Source: Acetobacter oryzifermentans (GTDB lineage Bacteria > Pseudomonadota > Alphaproteobacteria > Acetobacterales > Acetobacteraceae). From it: DNA of 64,000 bases. Location: the NCBI RefSeq assembly GCF_001628715.1, contig NZ_CP011120.1, positions 434,001 to 498,000 of the forward strand, given 5' to 3'. A program made the position numbers and the translations under genes. Below, in pieces: positions 7,872 through 16,310 of the stretch (the stretch's first letter is position 1; the number at the start of each line of letters is the position of its first letter). A model generated the notes under the pieces. That model was given only the letters and a program-made list of their open reading frames with translations. It had not been told where the DNA came from and made no database searches.

Positions 7872-8960
7872 ATGGCTACAACTTACGGCGCACCTACGGG
7901 TTTGGATCTTTCTGCTTGTTCTGTTACGGCAACAGGAAGCACCGCAAGTCAGACACTTGCTGCACTCGGCAAGCTTGTTTCGGATAATGCTACCGCTGTA
8001 GCAACTGCGCAAAGTGCAGCTTCCGCCGCCCAGAATATTGCAACAACCGCAAATAGTAATGCAGCTACCGCACAGTCCACAGCTAATACAGCATTAACGA
8101 CAGCTCAAGCCGTTCAAGCTGCCATTGGTACACCTGTTCAGACTTCTGTCGCGGGTGAAATGGGCGGTTATGTAGCCTATGATGTATCTTCCGGTAACGC
8201 ACGTATTGAAGCAATTACCCCTGCTACACCGTGGGTTCCTATTTCCGCCTGCTTAAACATGAATCCCGCAGCGGTATCAACGGCATCATCTTATAGTCAG
8301 TTCAATATCAATGCCAGTAGTGGCACATCCGCTGTTCAGGGCCTTATTAATTGTATGGCGGACAGTAATGGTAAAATTAATTTTGCGTTTAGTAATACAT
8401 GGGGGCACATCGGCCCAGATGTAGATGGTAGCATGGATCTAGGCGCATCAGGCAATGCTTATAATAACTGCTACTTGAAAACAGCGCCAACAGTTACTTC
8501 CGATGCGAACGAAAAAACTATCATCGGCTCACTGGCAGATACGTCCTATACAGATGGTCAGAAACTACTCGTCGCAGCCGATGCTGTAGATGCCAAGGTT
8601 TACCAGCTTAACGCCTCTATTACTGAAAAAGGTGCGGCCAATGCCCGTCTGCATATTGGTTATATTGCGCAGGAATGGGATGCAGCACTGACCAACGCAG
8701 GTCTTGATGCCGGTAAAATGGGTCTGCTGATTTCCTATCCGCTGACAGAACAGCAGCAAAAAACTGCAACAGACGCGGATGGTAAGACTGTAACATATTA
8801 CGAGACTGTCCCGGTTTATGAAGCAGATGGCAAAACCCAAAAAACAGGATACATGCTGCGCTATGATGAATTGCAGTGCTTGCTGCTAGAAGCACGTAAG
8901 CAGAAACAGATTACACTTGAAGCGCGTATTGCGGCTCTTGAAGCCAAGGCAGGTGCCTAA
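7872..8960 (+). CDS. phage tail fibre with C-terminal peptidase S74 chaperone domain
   Basis: This is a 362-residue protein. Residues 30-90 are an Ala/Thr/Gln-rich helical stalk, a middle region forms the fibre body, and the C-terminal 150 residues look like an intramolecular chaperone of the S74 family. Signs are TSDANEKTIIG near residue 210 (the Ser-Asp motif where self-cleavage occurs), HIGYIAQEW, and a final LRYDELQCLLLEARKQKQ helix. In known fibres this domain drives trimerisation and then cuts itself off. The stop codon overlaps the next start (TAATG). Confidence 0.82.
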   Translation: MATTYGAPTGLDLSACSVTATGSTASQTLAALGKLVSDNATAVATAQSAASAAQNIATTANSNAATAQSTANTALTTAQAVQAAIGTPVQTSVAGEMGGYVAYDVSSGNARIEAITPATPWVPISACLNMNPAAVSTASSYSQFNINASSGTSAVQGLINCMADSNGKINFAFSNTWGHIGPDVDGSMDLGASGNAYNNCYLKTAPTVTSDANEKTIIGSLADTSYTDGQKLLVAADAVDAKVYQLNASITEKGAANARLHIGYIAQEWDAALTNAGLDAGKMGLLISYPLTEQQQKTATDADGKTVTYYETVPVYEADGKTQKTGYMLRYDELQCLLLEARKQKQITLEARIAALEAKAGA

Positions 8961-9367
8961 TGCCAACCCTGCTTGATTTTACGGCAGGTGTGGCAATCGG
9001 AGCGGGTGGCAACACCCTCTCTGGCGGCCAGATTGTGGATGCCGTAAGCAGTGGCCCTCCTGTTGTCGTGCATGTAAATCCTGATACGTCCCTTGCTCTG
9101 TCATTTTCGGAGCGTGGTAGAATTGCGCATCGGGTTTTGCCTGTTCAGGATACAGAAATTTCCATTATCGGCGGTGTATCTGGGTTATTTCAAGAAATGC
9201 TCGTTATGGTGCAGCAGTCAGCTATGGGGAATAATATGGTTACACTTCCCGCCAATATCGTATGGCAGCGTAATCCTCCCTTCATTGATACACGTTCTGG
9301 CGCGGTCACTTTCTTTCGCCTTTGGACGCTGGATGGCGGCAATACGATTTACGGGAAATCCATCTAA
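8960..9367 (+). CDS. hypothetical phage structural protein
   Basis: This 135-residue protein has no motif I recognise. Its tone is that of a tail or fibre accessory protein: small residues, beta-rich predicted segments and no membrane helix. It is coupled on both sides by TAATG overlaps, to the S74 fibre before it and the CotH-like protein after it, so it is probably produced with them. Confidence 0.65.
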   Translation: MPTLLDFTAGVAIGAGGNTLSGGQIVDAVSSGPPVVVHVNPDTSLALSFSERGRIAHRVLPVQDTEISIIGGVSGLFQEMLVMVQQSAMGNNMVTLPANIVWQRNPPFIDTRSGAVTFFRLWTLDGGNTIYGKSI

Positions 9368-10764
9368 TGAGTGAAACGTATTCAACTGGGTTTAGTAATA
9401 ACGGTGGGGTTGCCATGCTCGGTAATCCCGCTGCCGCCGATGCCGTTCAGGATATTGATACTCTTGTTCTTAACAAACCGAATGCACCTTGGCGTGTTGT
9501 GGTAGAGGGAGCATTTCCTACAGACAATAGTGATGCCAGAACCCCTGTTGATGTTGCAGTAAGTGTTTATGAAGGGGGTATTCCTCTTTTTTCAGCCAAC
9601 GCGGAAATGTCTATTCAGGGACAATCCAGCGCGACCGATAATAAAAAGGGTTATAAGTTCAAGTTTACGAACCCAACAACAGGCAACAAATTATTGATAA
9701 AAATCGGTGATTGGTTGCCTACAAATAAATGGACTCTTAAAGGTTATGCTGTTGATAGAACGTTAGTTCGTGATACTATCAGTGCAGCACTATGGCGTAA
9801 TATACGCAGAACAGCCCCATTTCCCGACAACCTTATTGCTCCAAAGCATGTATGGGATAGCCTGCAATCTAATGATTTGAGCATGAACGCATCTGCCTTG
9901 TTTTCGACAGATGGTTTTCCTGTTGAGGTATGGCAGCAGGATGGCACATTTTTTGGGCTGTTTGTCTGGCGCACATCGGCTGATATTCCAGATTTTCTAT
10001 TAGATGAAGATAACCGTAATCATATCCAGATACAGCCACAACATGCGGGATTTATCTGGGATCATGCCTTTACGGGTACGGATTGGGTTGTCGCATCTCC
10101 AAAAATTAAAAAATATACTGATCAGATGGATATTTCTAAAGCGGCACCGGATGTTCAGGCAGCAGGAGCACGTTTCATACAGTGGTGTATGGATGTGCGG
10201 GCCGGAAATGTAGATATGCGTGCTACATATCCTTACTATATCAATCTGCAATCTTGGTTGGATTATATTCTATTTTGTGAAGTGGCAGGAAGTGAAGATA
10301 GCAGACAAAATAACTTCAACATGACCACATGGGACGGCATGATCTGGCATCAATGTGCTTATGACATGGATGAAACATGGGGGATCATGTTTGATACAAC
10401 AGTTGAAACATCTGCTCCCGAAAATTGCGGGTTCATTATGAATCAGAATACGCAGTCTTATTGGGCTGGAACAAACTTTTTCCAGATGTTTTATACTTAC
10501 TTTCTTCCTGAATTACGAGCACGGTGGGCAGGGCTGCGTAATGCGGGAACTATAAGTTATGAACGTATTGCCAAGCTAGTCAAACAGCAGGCTGATTTTA
10601 TTGATCCGGTCATGATGGAACAGGATTTGGCTATCTGGCCTCCTAATGGTTCTGATGTCGTCGATTATGGTGCTCCGGGCCGCAATTATTATACCTTCAT
10701 TCTAGATTGGGCTAACCGCCGCATTGCCTGGATTGATGCGCAGTGGGGTTATAGCGGGGCCTAA
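9367..10764 (+). CDS. CotH kinase-like protein in phage tail context
   Basis: This 465-residue protein starts at the ATG that overlaps the previous stop codon (TAATG). Features recall the CotH family of atypical protein kinases: SIQGQSS near residue 80 (compare the IRGRGNS-type loop), a KWTLKGYAVDRTLVRDTIS segment followed by a helix, a Gly-rich ligand-facing region, and YDMDETWG near residue 333, matching the Asp-x-Asp...Gly metal-binding motif. CotH proteins phosphorylate coat proteins in Bacillus spores; relatives are widespread but mostly unstudied. Here the gene sits between fibre and lysis genes, so a structural phage role is equally possible. No signal peptide or membrane segment is visible. 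Confidence 0.65.
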   Translation: MSETYSTGFSNNGGVAMLGNPAAADAVQDIDTLVLNKPNAPWRVVVEGAFPTDNSDARTPVDVAVSVYEGGIPLFSANAEMSIQGQSSATDNKKGYKFKFTNPTTGNKLLIKIGDWLPTNKWTLKGYAVDRTLVRDTISAALWRNIRRTAPFPDNLIAPKHVWDSLQSNDLSMNASALFSTDGFPVEVWQQDGTFFGLFVWRTSADIPDFLLDEDNRNHIQIQPQHAGFIWDHAFTGTDWVVASPKIKKYTDQMDISKAAPDVQAAGARFIQWCMDVRAGNVDMRATYPYYINLQSWLDYILFCEVAGSEDSRQNNFNMTTWDGMIWHQCAYDMDETWGIMFDTTVETSAPENCGFIMNQNTQSYWAGTNFFQMFYTYFLPELRARWAGLRNAGTISYERIAKLVKQQADFIDPVMMEQDLAIWPPNGSDVVDYGAPGRNYYTFILDWANRRIAWIDAQWGYSGA

Positions 10765-10813
10765 CTGCATGGGCCATCTTTAAGCGGGTGGCTCACCTTT
10801 TTCGGATAAAAGA

Positions 10814-11320
10814 ATGATAGATGAACAGAGCGCGGGCAGTCCCTGCGTGGCTGATGGTGTGCACGCACGTCTGGATGATCACGAAGAACGCCTTGCCGCT
10901 GTAGAAAGGCGGCAGGACGTGACAGATGGCAAGCTGGATAGCATCAGCCGAGATATTGCGGCTGTGCGGGCGGAAGGCAACGCCCGCCAGCAAGCTACAA
11001 ATGCCGGAATGGATCGGATTGGTATCCAGCTTTCTGACCTTACCCGCCAACTGGCGGCCCATACGGGTGCGCAGGAAGAGCGGAACAGACTGGCAGAAGA
11101 CGGTTTGCGGCGTTGGAAAAAGTTGACGGTTATTGTGGGGATTTTCTGCACACTTGGTGCTGCGGTTGGATCCACATTGCTTTCAGATCAGGAGGTAGCC
11201 AGCACGATCTGGGTAAAATGGCTGCACTGGCGCGAACCGTGGGATGTTCCCACACAGCCCACACCGCAGCCGCAGGAAACGCAGTTCATCCTGCTCCCGC
11301 GTGAAATGGAGGCAGCATGA
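10814..11320 (+). CDS. coiled-coil protein with one membrane segment, phage-associated
   Basis: This 168-residue protein has an N-terminal heptad-rich region (about residues 17-85), a single hydrophobic helix (LTVIVGIFCTLGAAVGSTLL, about residues 102-121) and a proline-rich tail. This architecture is common in small phage proteins next to lysis genes, but I cannot assign a family. Its stop overlaps the hydrolase start (ATGA). Confidence 0.6.
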   Translation: MIDEQSAGSPCVADGVHARLDDHEERLAAVERRQDVTDGKLDSISRDIAAVRAEGNARQQATNAGMDRIGIQLSDLTRQLAAHTGAQEERNRLAEDGLRRWKKLTVIVGIFCTLGAAVGSTLLSDQEVASTIWVKWLHWREPWDVPTQPTPQPQETQFILLPREMEAA

Positions 11321-11748
11321 TACCCGCATCATGGATGTCTGATCCTGTGCAGGTTGGTGCGCGCACAGCGTGGGGAGAGGCGCGGGGAGAAGGCAATAAC
11401 GGCATGGCCGCAGTGCTGTGCGTTGGCCGCAACCGCGCCAGCCGCCCGGCATGGTGGGGGCATGATTTGTGTAGTGTGTTCCTGCATCCGTGGCAGTTTT
11501 CATGCTGGAATGCGGCTGATGTCAACTTGCCCAAGCTTCTGACCATTACTGACATGGACGCGCAGTTTCGTGAGGCCATTGCTTTAGCACAGGCGCTTGT
11601 GGGCGGTCACCTTACTGACATGACGAAAGGGGCGGATCATTACTATGACACGCGCTCCCCACGCCCTGCTTGGGCTTCTTCGCAATTTTACTGCTGCACG
11701 ATTGGTCATCATGCGTTTTACCGCGTGGGGCCTTTTGGAGAAGGCTGA
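11317..11748 (+). CDS. SleB-type cell wall hydrolase (probable endolysin)
   Basis: This 143-residue protein carries the Hydrolase_2 (SleB) signature near the N-terminus: TAWGEARGEGNNGMAAV, with the glutamates expected for peptidoglycan cleavage, then VGRNRASRP and DLCSVFLHPWQFSCW. No signal peptide is present, as expected for an endolysin delivered by a holin or membrane protein. It is flanked by membrane proteins and overlaps both neighbours, supporting a lysis function. Confidence 0.85.
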   Translation: MIPASWMSDPVQVGARTAWGEARGEGNNGMAAVLCVGRNRASRPAWWGHDLCSVFLHPWQFSCWNAADVNLPKLLTITDMDAQFREAIALAQALVGGHLTDMTKGADHYYDTRSPRPAWASSQFYCCTIGHHAFYRVGPFGEG

Positions 11749-11912
11749 TGACAAAAGAAGAAATAAGAGAAATCGCACGCGCTGTCGTAGATGAACTAGA
11801 CGTGCGGTGGGGTTCAAGGATGCAGCGCAGCTCAAACGGAAGCCTCGTAATTGAGGTTGTGGAAGTGAACACACTGCCTGTCAGCTTGCGTGGGGGAGTG
11901 TCGCATGACTGA
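11748..11912 (+). CDS. small hypothetical protein in the lysis module
   Basis: This 54-residue acidic protein starts at an ATG overlapping the hydrolase stop (TGATG). It has an N-terminal helix (MTKEEIREIARAVVDELD) and a short beta-like tail. No family is recognised. The next gene starts eight bases before its stop. Confidence 0.6.
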   Translation: MTKEEIREIARAVVDELDVRWGSRMQRSSNGSLVIEVVEVNTLPVSLRGGVSHD

Positions 11913-12273
11913 TGCACCTGCTCCTGTAGCGCCAAAACGCTCTACTGTTGTCGCGCAAACAGCCAAGGCCATTACGGCTGGCCTGTCCTTGCCCGCTATG
12001 GTGGCTGCACTTCCACAGCCCGAAGCAACATGGGTGCTTTATGCCTGTGTTGTGTTTGCGGCAGCAGGGGCGGCAGCAACGCAGATCCCACTTCCAGCTA
12101 ATCAGTCCGGCAAGTTATGGATTCTGTACCGGATTATCAACTTCCTTGCCCTCAATTGGAAGCAGGCTGCCAATGCTGCGATTATTTTGCGCGGAGCAGT
12201 TTCTTCTAAATCTGAACCGCCCAAGGCTGGGCCGGGTTCTGTTGTGACCATTCCGAAAGACGATACGAAATGA
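11905..12273 (+). CDS. small membrane protein, holin-like
   Basis: This 122-residue protein has a hydrophobic stretch at about residues 24-55 (ITAGLSLPAMVAALPQPEA..., VLYACVVFAAAGAAATQI), likely one or two membrane helices, and a polar C-terminus. Position next to the endolysin and size fit a holin or a related phage membrane protein, but no holin family is recognised. It starts inside the previous gene and overlaps the lipoprotein gene (ATGA). Confidence 0.6.
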   Translation: MTDAPAPVAPKRSTVVAQTAKAITAGLSLPAMVAALPQPEATWVLYACVVFAAAGAAATQIPLPANQSGKLWILYRIINFLALNWKQAANAAIILRGAVSSKSEPPKAGPGSVVTIPKDDTK

Positions 12274-12650
12274 AAAAAGCACTTCTTGCGCTGGGGCTTT
12301 TGCCTCTTCTGGCTACCTGTGCTGATACTTCACAGGGCAAATTACGACAGGCTGTTTATGATGTGGACAGCGCTTATCATGTGCTGGCCAACCCTATGCC
12401 GGATGTGATGGCAGGCAAGGTTCCCGGTGTGGCATTAACCGACACGCAAAAGACTATTGCCAAGGCAGCCAGTCAGACCGTGTTTAATGAAATCCAGTCT
12501 CTGGAAACCTCTACCGAAAGCGGCAACAGCATTACGCAGACTGCCGTAAGCGCATTGCAAGCAGACTTCGCATCTTTTGAAACCTGCTGGACAGGCCTGA
12601 AAACCGGCACCACGCTGGATGCCTGCGCAGCCCTTGGTGGGAGCAAATGA
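12270..12650 (+). CDS. small lipoprotein, phage lysis module
   Basis: This 126-residue protein has a lipoprotein signal peptide: MKKA, a hydrophobic core and a lipobox LLAT-C with the modified cysteine at residue 17. The mature part is a mostly helical, Thr/Ala-rich domain. An outer-membrane spanin-like role is possible from position, although it is longer than typical Rz1 proteins and no inner-membrane partner is obvious. Confidence 0.65.
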   Translation: MKKALLALGLLPLLATCADTSQGKLRQAVYDVDSAYHVLANPMPDVMAGKVPGVALTDTQKTIAKAASQTVFNEIQSLETSTESGNSITQTAVSALQADFASFETCWTGLKTGTTLDACAALGGSK

Positions 12651-12651
12651 C

Positions 12652-12852
12652 ATGAACGCAACAGAAATCAGCGCCATCTTGGGCGTAGTTGGTACCGTAG
12701 CTGGTCTGGCCGAAAAATACGGGCCAGAAGTTTACGAAACGGTGAAAGAGGCCATTGAACAGTCCAAGAGCAAGACTGGGCCAAGCGTGGCAGATATTCA
12801 GGCCATCTTTGCCAAGTGTCTGGCCGATAACGCGGCTATCCAGTCCGCATGA
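12652..12852 (+). CDS. small hypothetical phage protein
   Basis: This 66-residue protein has a weakly hydrophobic helix at residues 5-20 (EISAILGVVGTVAGLAEKY) and an amphipathic remainder. The ATG at 12652 follows the previous stop by two bases, and its own stop overlaps the next ATG. No family is recognised. Confidence 0.55.
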   Translation: MNATEISAILGVVGTVAGLAEKYGPEVYETVKEAIEQSKSKTGPSVADIQAIFAKCLADNAAIQSA

Positions 12853-12968
12853 TGCCAGATTTTGAATGCGGGATGATTGTTGGTGGCGGGGGAGTTTTCC
12901 TCGCCACTATCGCGCTGGCTGTGGGCTGGCGGTTGCTGGTGGTGCGGTCTGATTTTTGGTGGAAATGA
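12849..12968 (+). CDS. very small membrane protein (39 aa)
   Basis: Starting at the ATG overlapping the previous TGA (or the next ATG at 12852), this frame encodes 39 residues with one membrane helix (MIVGGGGVFLATIALAVGW) and a basic, aromatic end (RSDFWWK). It is the last gene of the coupled set and resembles minor phage membrane proteins. The AT-rich sequence beyond its stop marks the end of the phage-derived block. Confidence 0.5.
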   Translation: MMPDFECGMIVGGGGVFLATIALAVGWRLLVVRSDFWWK

Positions 12969-13671
12969 ATGAGGAAAAAACTGTTATAAAGCTTATGAGA
13001 TCCTGTGCTGTTTGAAAATCAGTGCCATCAATACTTTCTTTGCGGGAAATGGAATATAAAAGCGCATTTTCTGTTTTGGAGGTGATGTTACATGTGTAAA
13101 GATGATCCTCACGTTGGATAAAATTCAAGGCAAGGAGATATTTATTTTTATAAAGTGATAGAGTTTTTGAAAGCTCATGAAAATCATTTTCACAAATTCT
13201 TTGAGAAATACAGATAAATATAACTTTCCTATCTGAGTGTAGTAGATTTACAAATCTGTCAACGCAGCGTTGATAATATTTATAAACGTTATCAACAGAT
13301 ATATCATAGTGATTAAATGCAAAAAGAATACCAAAGTGTTCTTTATAATATCTGTGATCACAAAAATTTGCATCGGGTGAGAGTTTTTCACTGTCAGCAA
13401 TTTTTATGTGCTCTGATCTATCCAGAAAAGTTGAAAACCTGTCCTGAATGCAATGGTTTACCATGCGGATATCACTAAATATCCAATCAAACGGGTAGGA
13501 GTGCTTTTTAAGTCCAAGGTTTTTGAGAACTGAAGCTGTCAGGCAATGATCTCCCATAGAAACCACTTCAAGCCCCTGAAGATTCTGCGCGATCTTTTTG
13601 AACTGATGGTAATATCTGAGTAAAGAGAGCAGTTCTTTTACAGATCTTTTAACTTTTTTCAGACTGTTCAT
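12907..13671 (-). CDS. DUF1796 family putative papain-like cysteine peptidase
   Basis: This 254-residue protein contains the DUF1796 pattern: VVSMGDHCLTASVLKNLGL with the candidate catalytic Cys near residue 43, then KHSYPFDWIFSD, and later HFGILFAFNHYD supplying candidate His and Asp. The cellular role of the family is unknown; members often lie in surface-polysaccharide regions. The gene is AT-rich. Its last 17-20 codons (TKNQTAPPATASPQPAR) are read antisense through the final phage gene, so the native 3' end was probably lost at the junction near 12970. Confidence 0.75.
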   Translation of the reverse strand: MNSLKKVKRSVKELLSLLRYYHQFKKIAQNLQGLEVVSMGDHCLTASVLKNLGLKKHSYPFDWIFSDIRMVNHCIQDRFSTFLDRSEHIKIADSEKLSPDANFCDHRYYKEHFGILFAFNHYDISVDNVYKYYQRCVDRFVNLLHSDRKVIFICISQRICENDFHELSKTLSLYKNKYLLALNFIQREDHLYTCNITSKTENALLYSISRKESIDGTDFQTAQDLISFITVFSSFISTKNQTAPPATASPQPAR

Positions 13672-14066
13672 GCGCGCTCTTGGGGTTGGATATGGCCGAC
13701 GATAATATGGATCTAATTATATCCTTACATTGGAATATTTTGGCATTTCCTTCAACATTGTTCTCATCGGGTTACGCGGGCAGCATTATGCTTATCCCGA
13801 TAGAGGTAATGTCTTTACTTTAAGCGCGGTATTTTGTATTTTTAAAATGTATCATTACAGATACGATATTCTATATGTCATAAAAAGTATTCATGATGCA
13901 TGATGAACTTGCCTCATAAGGCACATGGCATGTTTCTTTTCATGCGGGTTGTGTAGGTTTTTTGCCTGTGTACAACCTTGTGGAAAGTGTGAATTGATAC
14001 CTTGAAGCGCGCATCTGCTAAGGCCACATATAGGCAATTATCAATGTTAAAGAGAAAGTTCACCCT
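13672..14066. other. intergenic, AT-rich
   Basis: No gene is supported. The region includes promoters for the divergent flanking genes by necessity, and a possible hairpin at about 13776-13802 (atcggg ... cccgat). Nothing else is recognised. Confidence 0.4.
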
Positions 14067-14279
14067 ATGAGCACTGTCACCATTTCTGTTCTAAAAGAGT
14101 TTGTTTCCAAAGCATCTGCCCTGCATCAGACGTGGAAAGCAAGTAAGCCTTCTGCATCAGAACTTTCTTGGCAGGAATGTGTAGAAGATGAGAACTATAA
14201 GGATGCCGTAGTGGAGAGAGACTTCTTGGCAGAGCTGACAAAAGCCAATATTCCGTATGAGATGTCGGAAGCTGTTTAA
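14067..14279 (+). CDS. small hypothetical protein (70 aa)
   Basis: A 70-residue, mostly helical, acidic protein with no recognised family. A purine-rich AAAGAGAAAG stretch precedes the ATG, and a clear Rho-independent terminator follows at 14311-14337, which supports it as a real monocistronic gene. Confidence 0.55.
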   Translation: MSTVTISVLKEFVSKASALHQTWKASKPSASELSWQECVEDENYKDAVVERDFLAELTKANIPYEMSEAV

Positions 14280-14310
14280 AACAGCAGATGTATTTTACGA
14301 ATTAGGTAAG

Positions 14311-14337
14311 AAAAAACCGCCTTTTGGCGGTTTTTTT
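14311..14337 (+). terminator. Rho-independent terminator
   Basis: A-run, GC stem accgcc/ggcggt with a four-base loop, then seven T. It ends the small gene at 14067 and, because of the A-run on the other side, may also work for the interrupted acyltransferase on the minus strand. Confidence 0.85.
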
Positions 14338-14341
14338 GTGG

Positions 14342-14896
14342 TTACTTCAAACTTGGCTCCAAATCAGATTTCTTTCTATAAAATGGTAATTCAATAAAGA
14401 AATAAGAAAGCGTTGCAAAAAGAATGGCCATACAGATGCCTGAAACGGCAAACAGTTCAGATGATATTCTTAAACCGTAAGACTGGCGAATATTTTGCAT
14501 AATATCCCAGACAACAATGTGGCACAGATAAAAGGAGTAAGTGATTTCTCCACCCCAATAACTTAGAAACACCAGTGGCTTTGGCACTGTTAGGGTGCCG
14601 CATTTTAAGGCGGCATACACCACGCACACACACGCCAGAATAGAAACAATGCTGATAGAAAAAGGCATCATTTGGTTCTGAAATGCAGCAGGTATGGCTG
14701 TAGATGCCACAAGGCCAAAAATCAGCAAGAAGAAAGAAAGCGTTGCAGGCATTTGTGGTGCTTTTGCCCGGATAATATCGCCTATGCCCTGCGTGTTTAC
14801 AAGATGATAAGCAATAAGCCCCCATATAAACCCTGTGGGACGGTACCATCCCCAATCAACACCACCCGGCAGCCAGAAAAGCAGCACCACAGCTAG
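14342..14896 (-). pseudogene. acyltransferase-3 (OafA-like), C-terminal part, disrupted by IS cluster
   Basis: The minus-strand frame encodes about 183 residues with several membrane helices (FFLLIFGLVASTAIPAAF, YSFYLCHIVVWDIMQ, FATLSYFFIELPFYRKK), the typical C-terminal half of membrane acyltransferases that O-acylate surface glycans. The N-terminal half lies at 18572-19121. Removing the three insertion sequences restores a continuous frame (codons A-L-A-V-V across the junction). Low GC fits the accessory character of this region. Confidence 0.88.
14893..14896. repeat. CTAG target duplication of IS701 copy 1
   Basis: CTAG stands at 14893-14896 and again at 16308-16311, directly outside this IS701 copy. 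The second copy shares bases with the IS5 left edge, showing that copy 1 inserted at the IS5 boundary. Confidence 0.85.
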
Positions 14897-16307
14897 CACT
14901 ACAGTTGCATTTTGTGTTGAGTTCTGAATCTATGGGTAACCATGATTCAGGATATGATGAGTGGCGGTACGTCTGTTGAAGAGACGCTGGAATTATGGGC
15001 GCGCTCGCTTCGGTCCGCCAAGGATCGGATGGCGCCGCTGTTCACGCAAAAACGTGTCGTAGATTCGGCCTGTGCTTTTCTTGATGTTTTGATTGGCAAT
15101 GAACCACGCAAGACGGGATGGATGCGAGCGGAAGCCGCAGGAGATCCTGGTCCATGGCGGCAGCAGGCGCTTCTGGGACGCGGGCACTGGGATGCCGATG
15201 CCCTTCGTGACGTCGTCAGGGATTATGTGATTGAGCATCTGGGCACTGAAGAGGGCGTGCTGGTCATTGATGAGACCGGTTTTCTGAAGAAGGGTCAGGC
15301 GTCCTGCGGTGTGGGGCGGCAGTATACGGGATCTGCCGGCAAGATCACGAACTGCCAGATTGGTGTGTTTGGCGCTTATGTTTCGGAACGGGGGCATGCC
15401 TTTATTGACCGCGCCCTGTATCTCCCGAAAGACTGGACATCAAAGCCTGAGCGTCTGAAGCGGGCCCACGTTCCCGATGACGTGGTGTTTGCAACCAAAC
15501 CGGCGTTAGCCTCGATGATGATTGAGCGAAGTATTGAGGCCGGTGTGCCGTTCCGCTGGGTTGCAGCAGACAGCGTGTATGGCGTGGGCGACGTAGAACG
15601 CACGCTTCGCCGGGCAGGAATTGGATATGTGCTTGGGGTCAAGGGCAATCACTGGTTCGGATCATGGGCAACGGAACCGCTGATTGCCGGAGAGGCGAAA
15701 GATATTGCAGCAGGACTGCCAGACCAGGCCTGGCGTCGTCTGTCAGCGGGGCACGGCACAAAAGGTGAGCGACTTTATGACTGGGCGTATCTTCCGCTTG
15801 CTGATCTGGATGCTGAAGAATTTGACTGCCCTATAGCCGGACCATGGACACGTGGCCTGTTGATCCGCCGAAACATCGCTGACGGGGACCTTGCCTATTT
15901 TACGACCTGGAGCCCGAAAGGGACAACCACGCAGGAACTGGTGAACGTTGAAGGGACGCGCTGGAGGATCGAAGAAGGGTTCGAGACGGCCAAAAACGAA
16001 TTTGGTCTTGATCATAACGAGACCCGCTCCTGGCATGGTTGGCATCGGCATGTCTCTCTGGTCATGCTGGCCTATGCCGTCATGGCCAGTGTCCGTTACC
16101 AGGCAAACTCACTGAAACCGAAAAAAACACAACTCAGAACACGACAGTCCTTGTCCGCTGGTCCATTCAGGAGATCAGGCGCCTCGTCGTAAAACTTGCA
16201 CAACGCAGACTACCCGTCTCTCACATCCTCAGATGGTCCGTCTTTCGACGAACGCATCAGGCCAGTGCTATCCGCGCTCACTCACGACACAAAATGCAAC
16301 TGTAGTG
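14897..16307 (+). mobile_element. IS701-family insertion sequence, copy 1 (1411 bp)
   Basis: Terminal inverted repeats begin cactacagttgcattttgtg at both ends. The element is flanked by CTAG on each side, matching the YTAR target preference of IS701 elements. It is the same length as, and encodes the same transposase as, the inverted copy at 17161-18571. Confidence 0.92.
14942..16305 (+). CDS. IS701 family transposase, copy 1 (frameshift at an A7 run)
   Basis: The zero frame gives a 416-residue DDE transposase (14942-16192). Motifs include VIDETGFLKKGQASCGVGRQY (first Asp), RWVAADSVYGVG (second Asp) and RWRIEEGFETAKNEFGLD (Glu). Its last 20-odd residues look unnatural, whereas the -1 frame after the seven A at 16121-16127 encodes LVRWSIQEIRRLVVKLAQRR and on to HKMQL, an ending I associate with IS701 transposases, stopping at 16303-16305 inside the terminal repeat. 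Slippage at the A-run may make the full protein. Copy 2 carries the same shift. Confidence 0.85.
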
Positions 16308-16310
16308 CTA

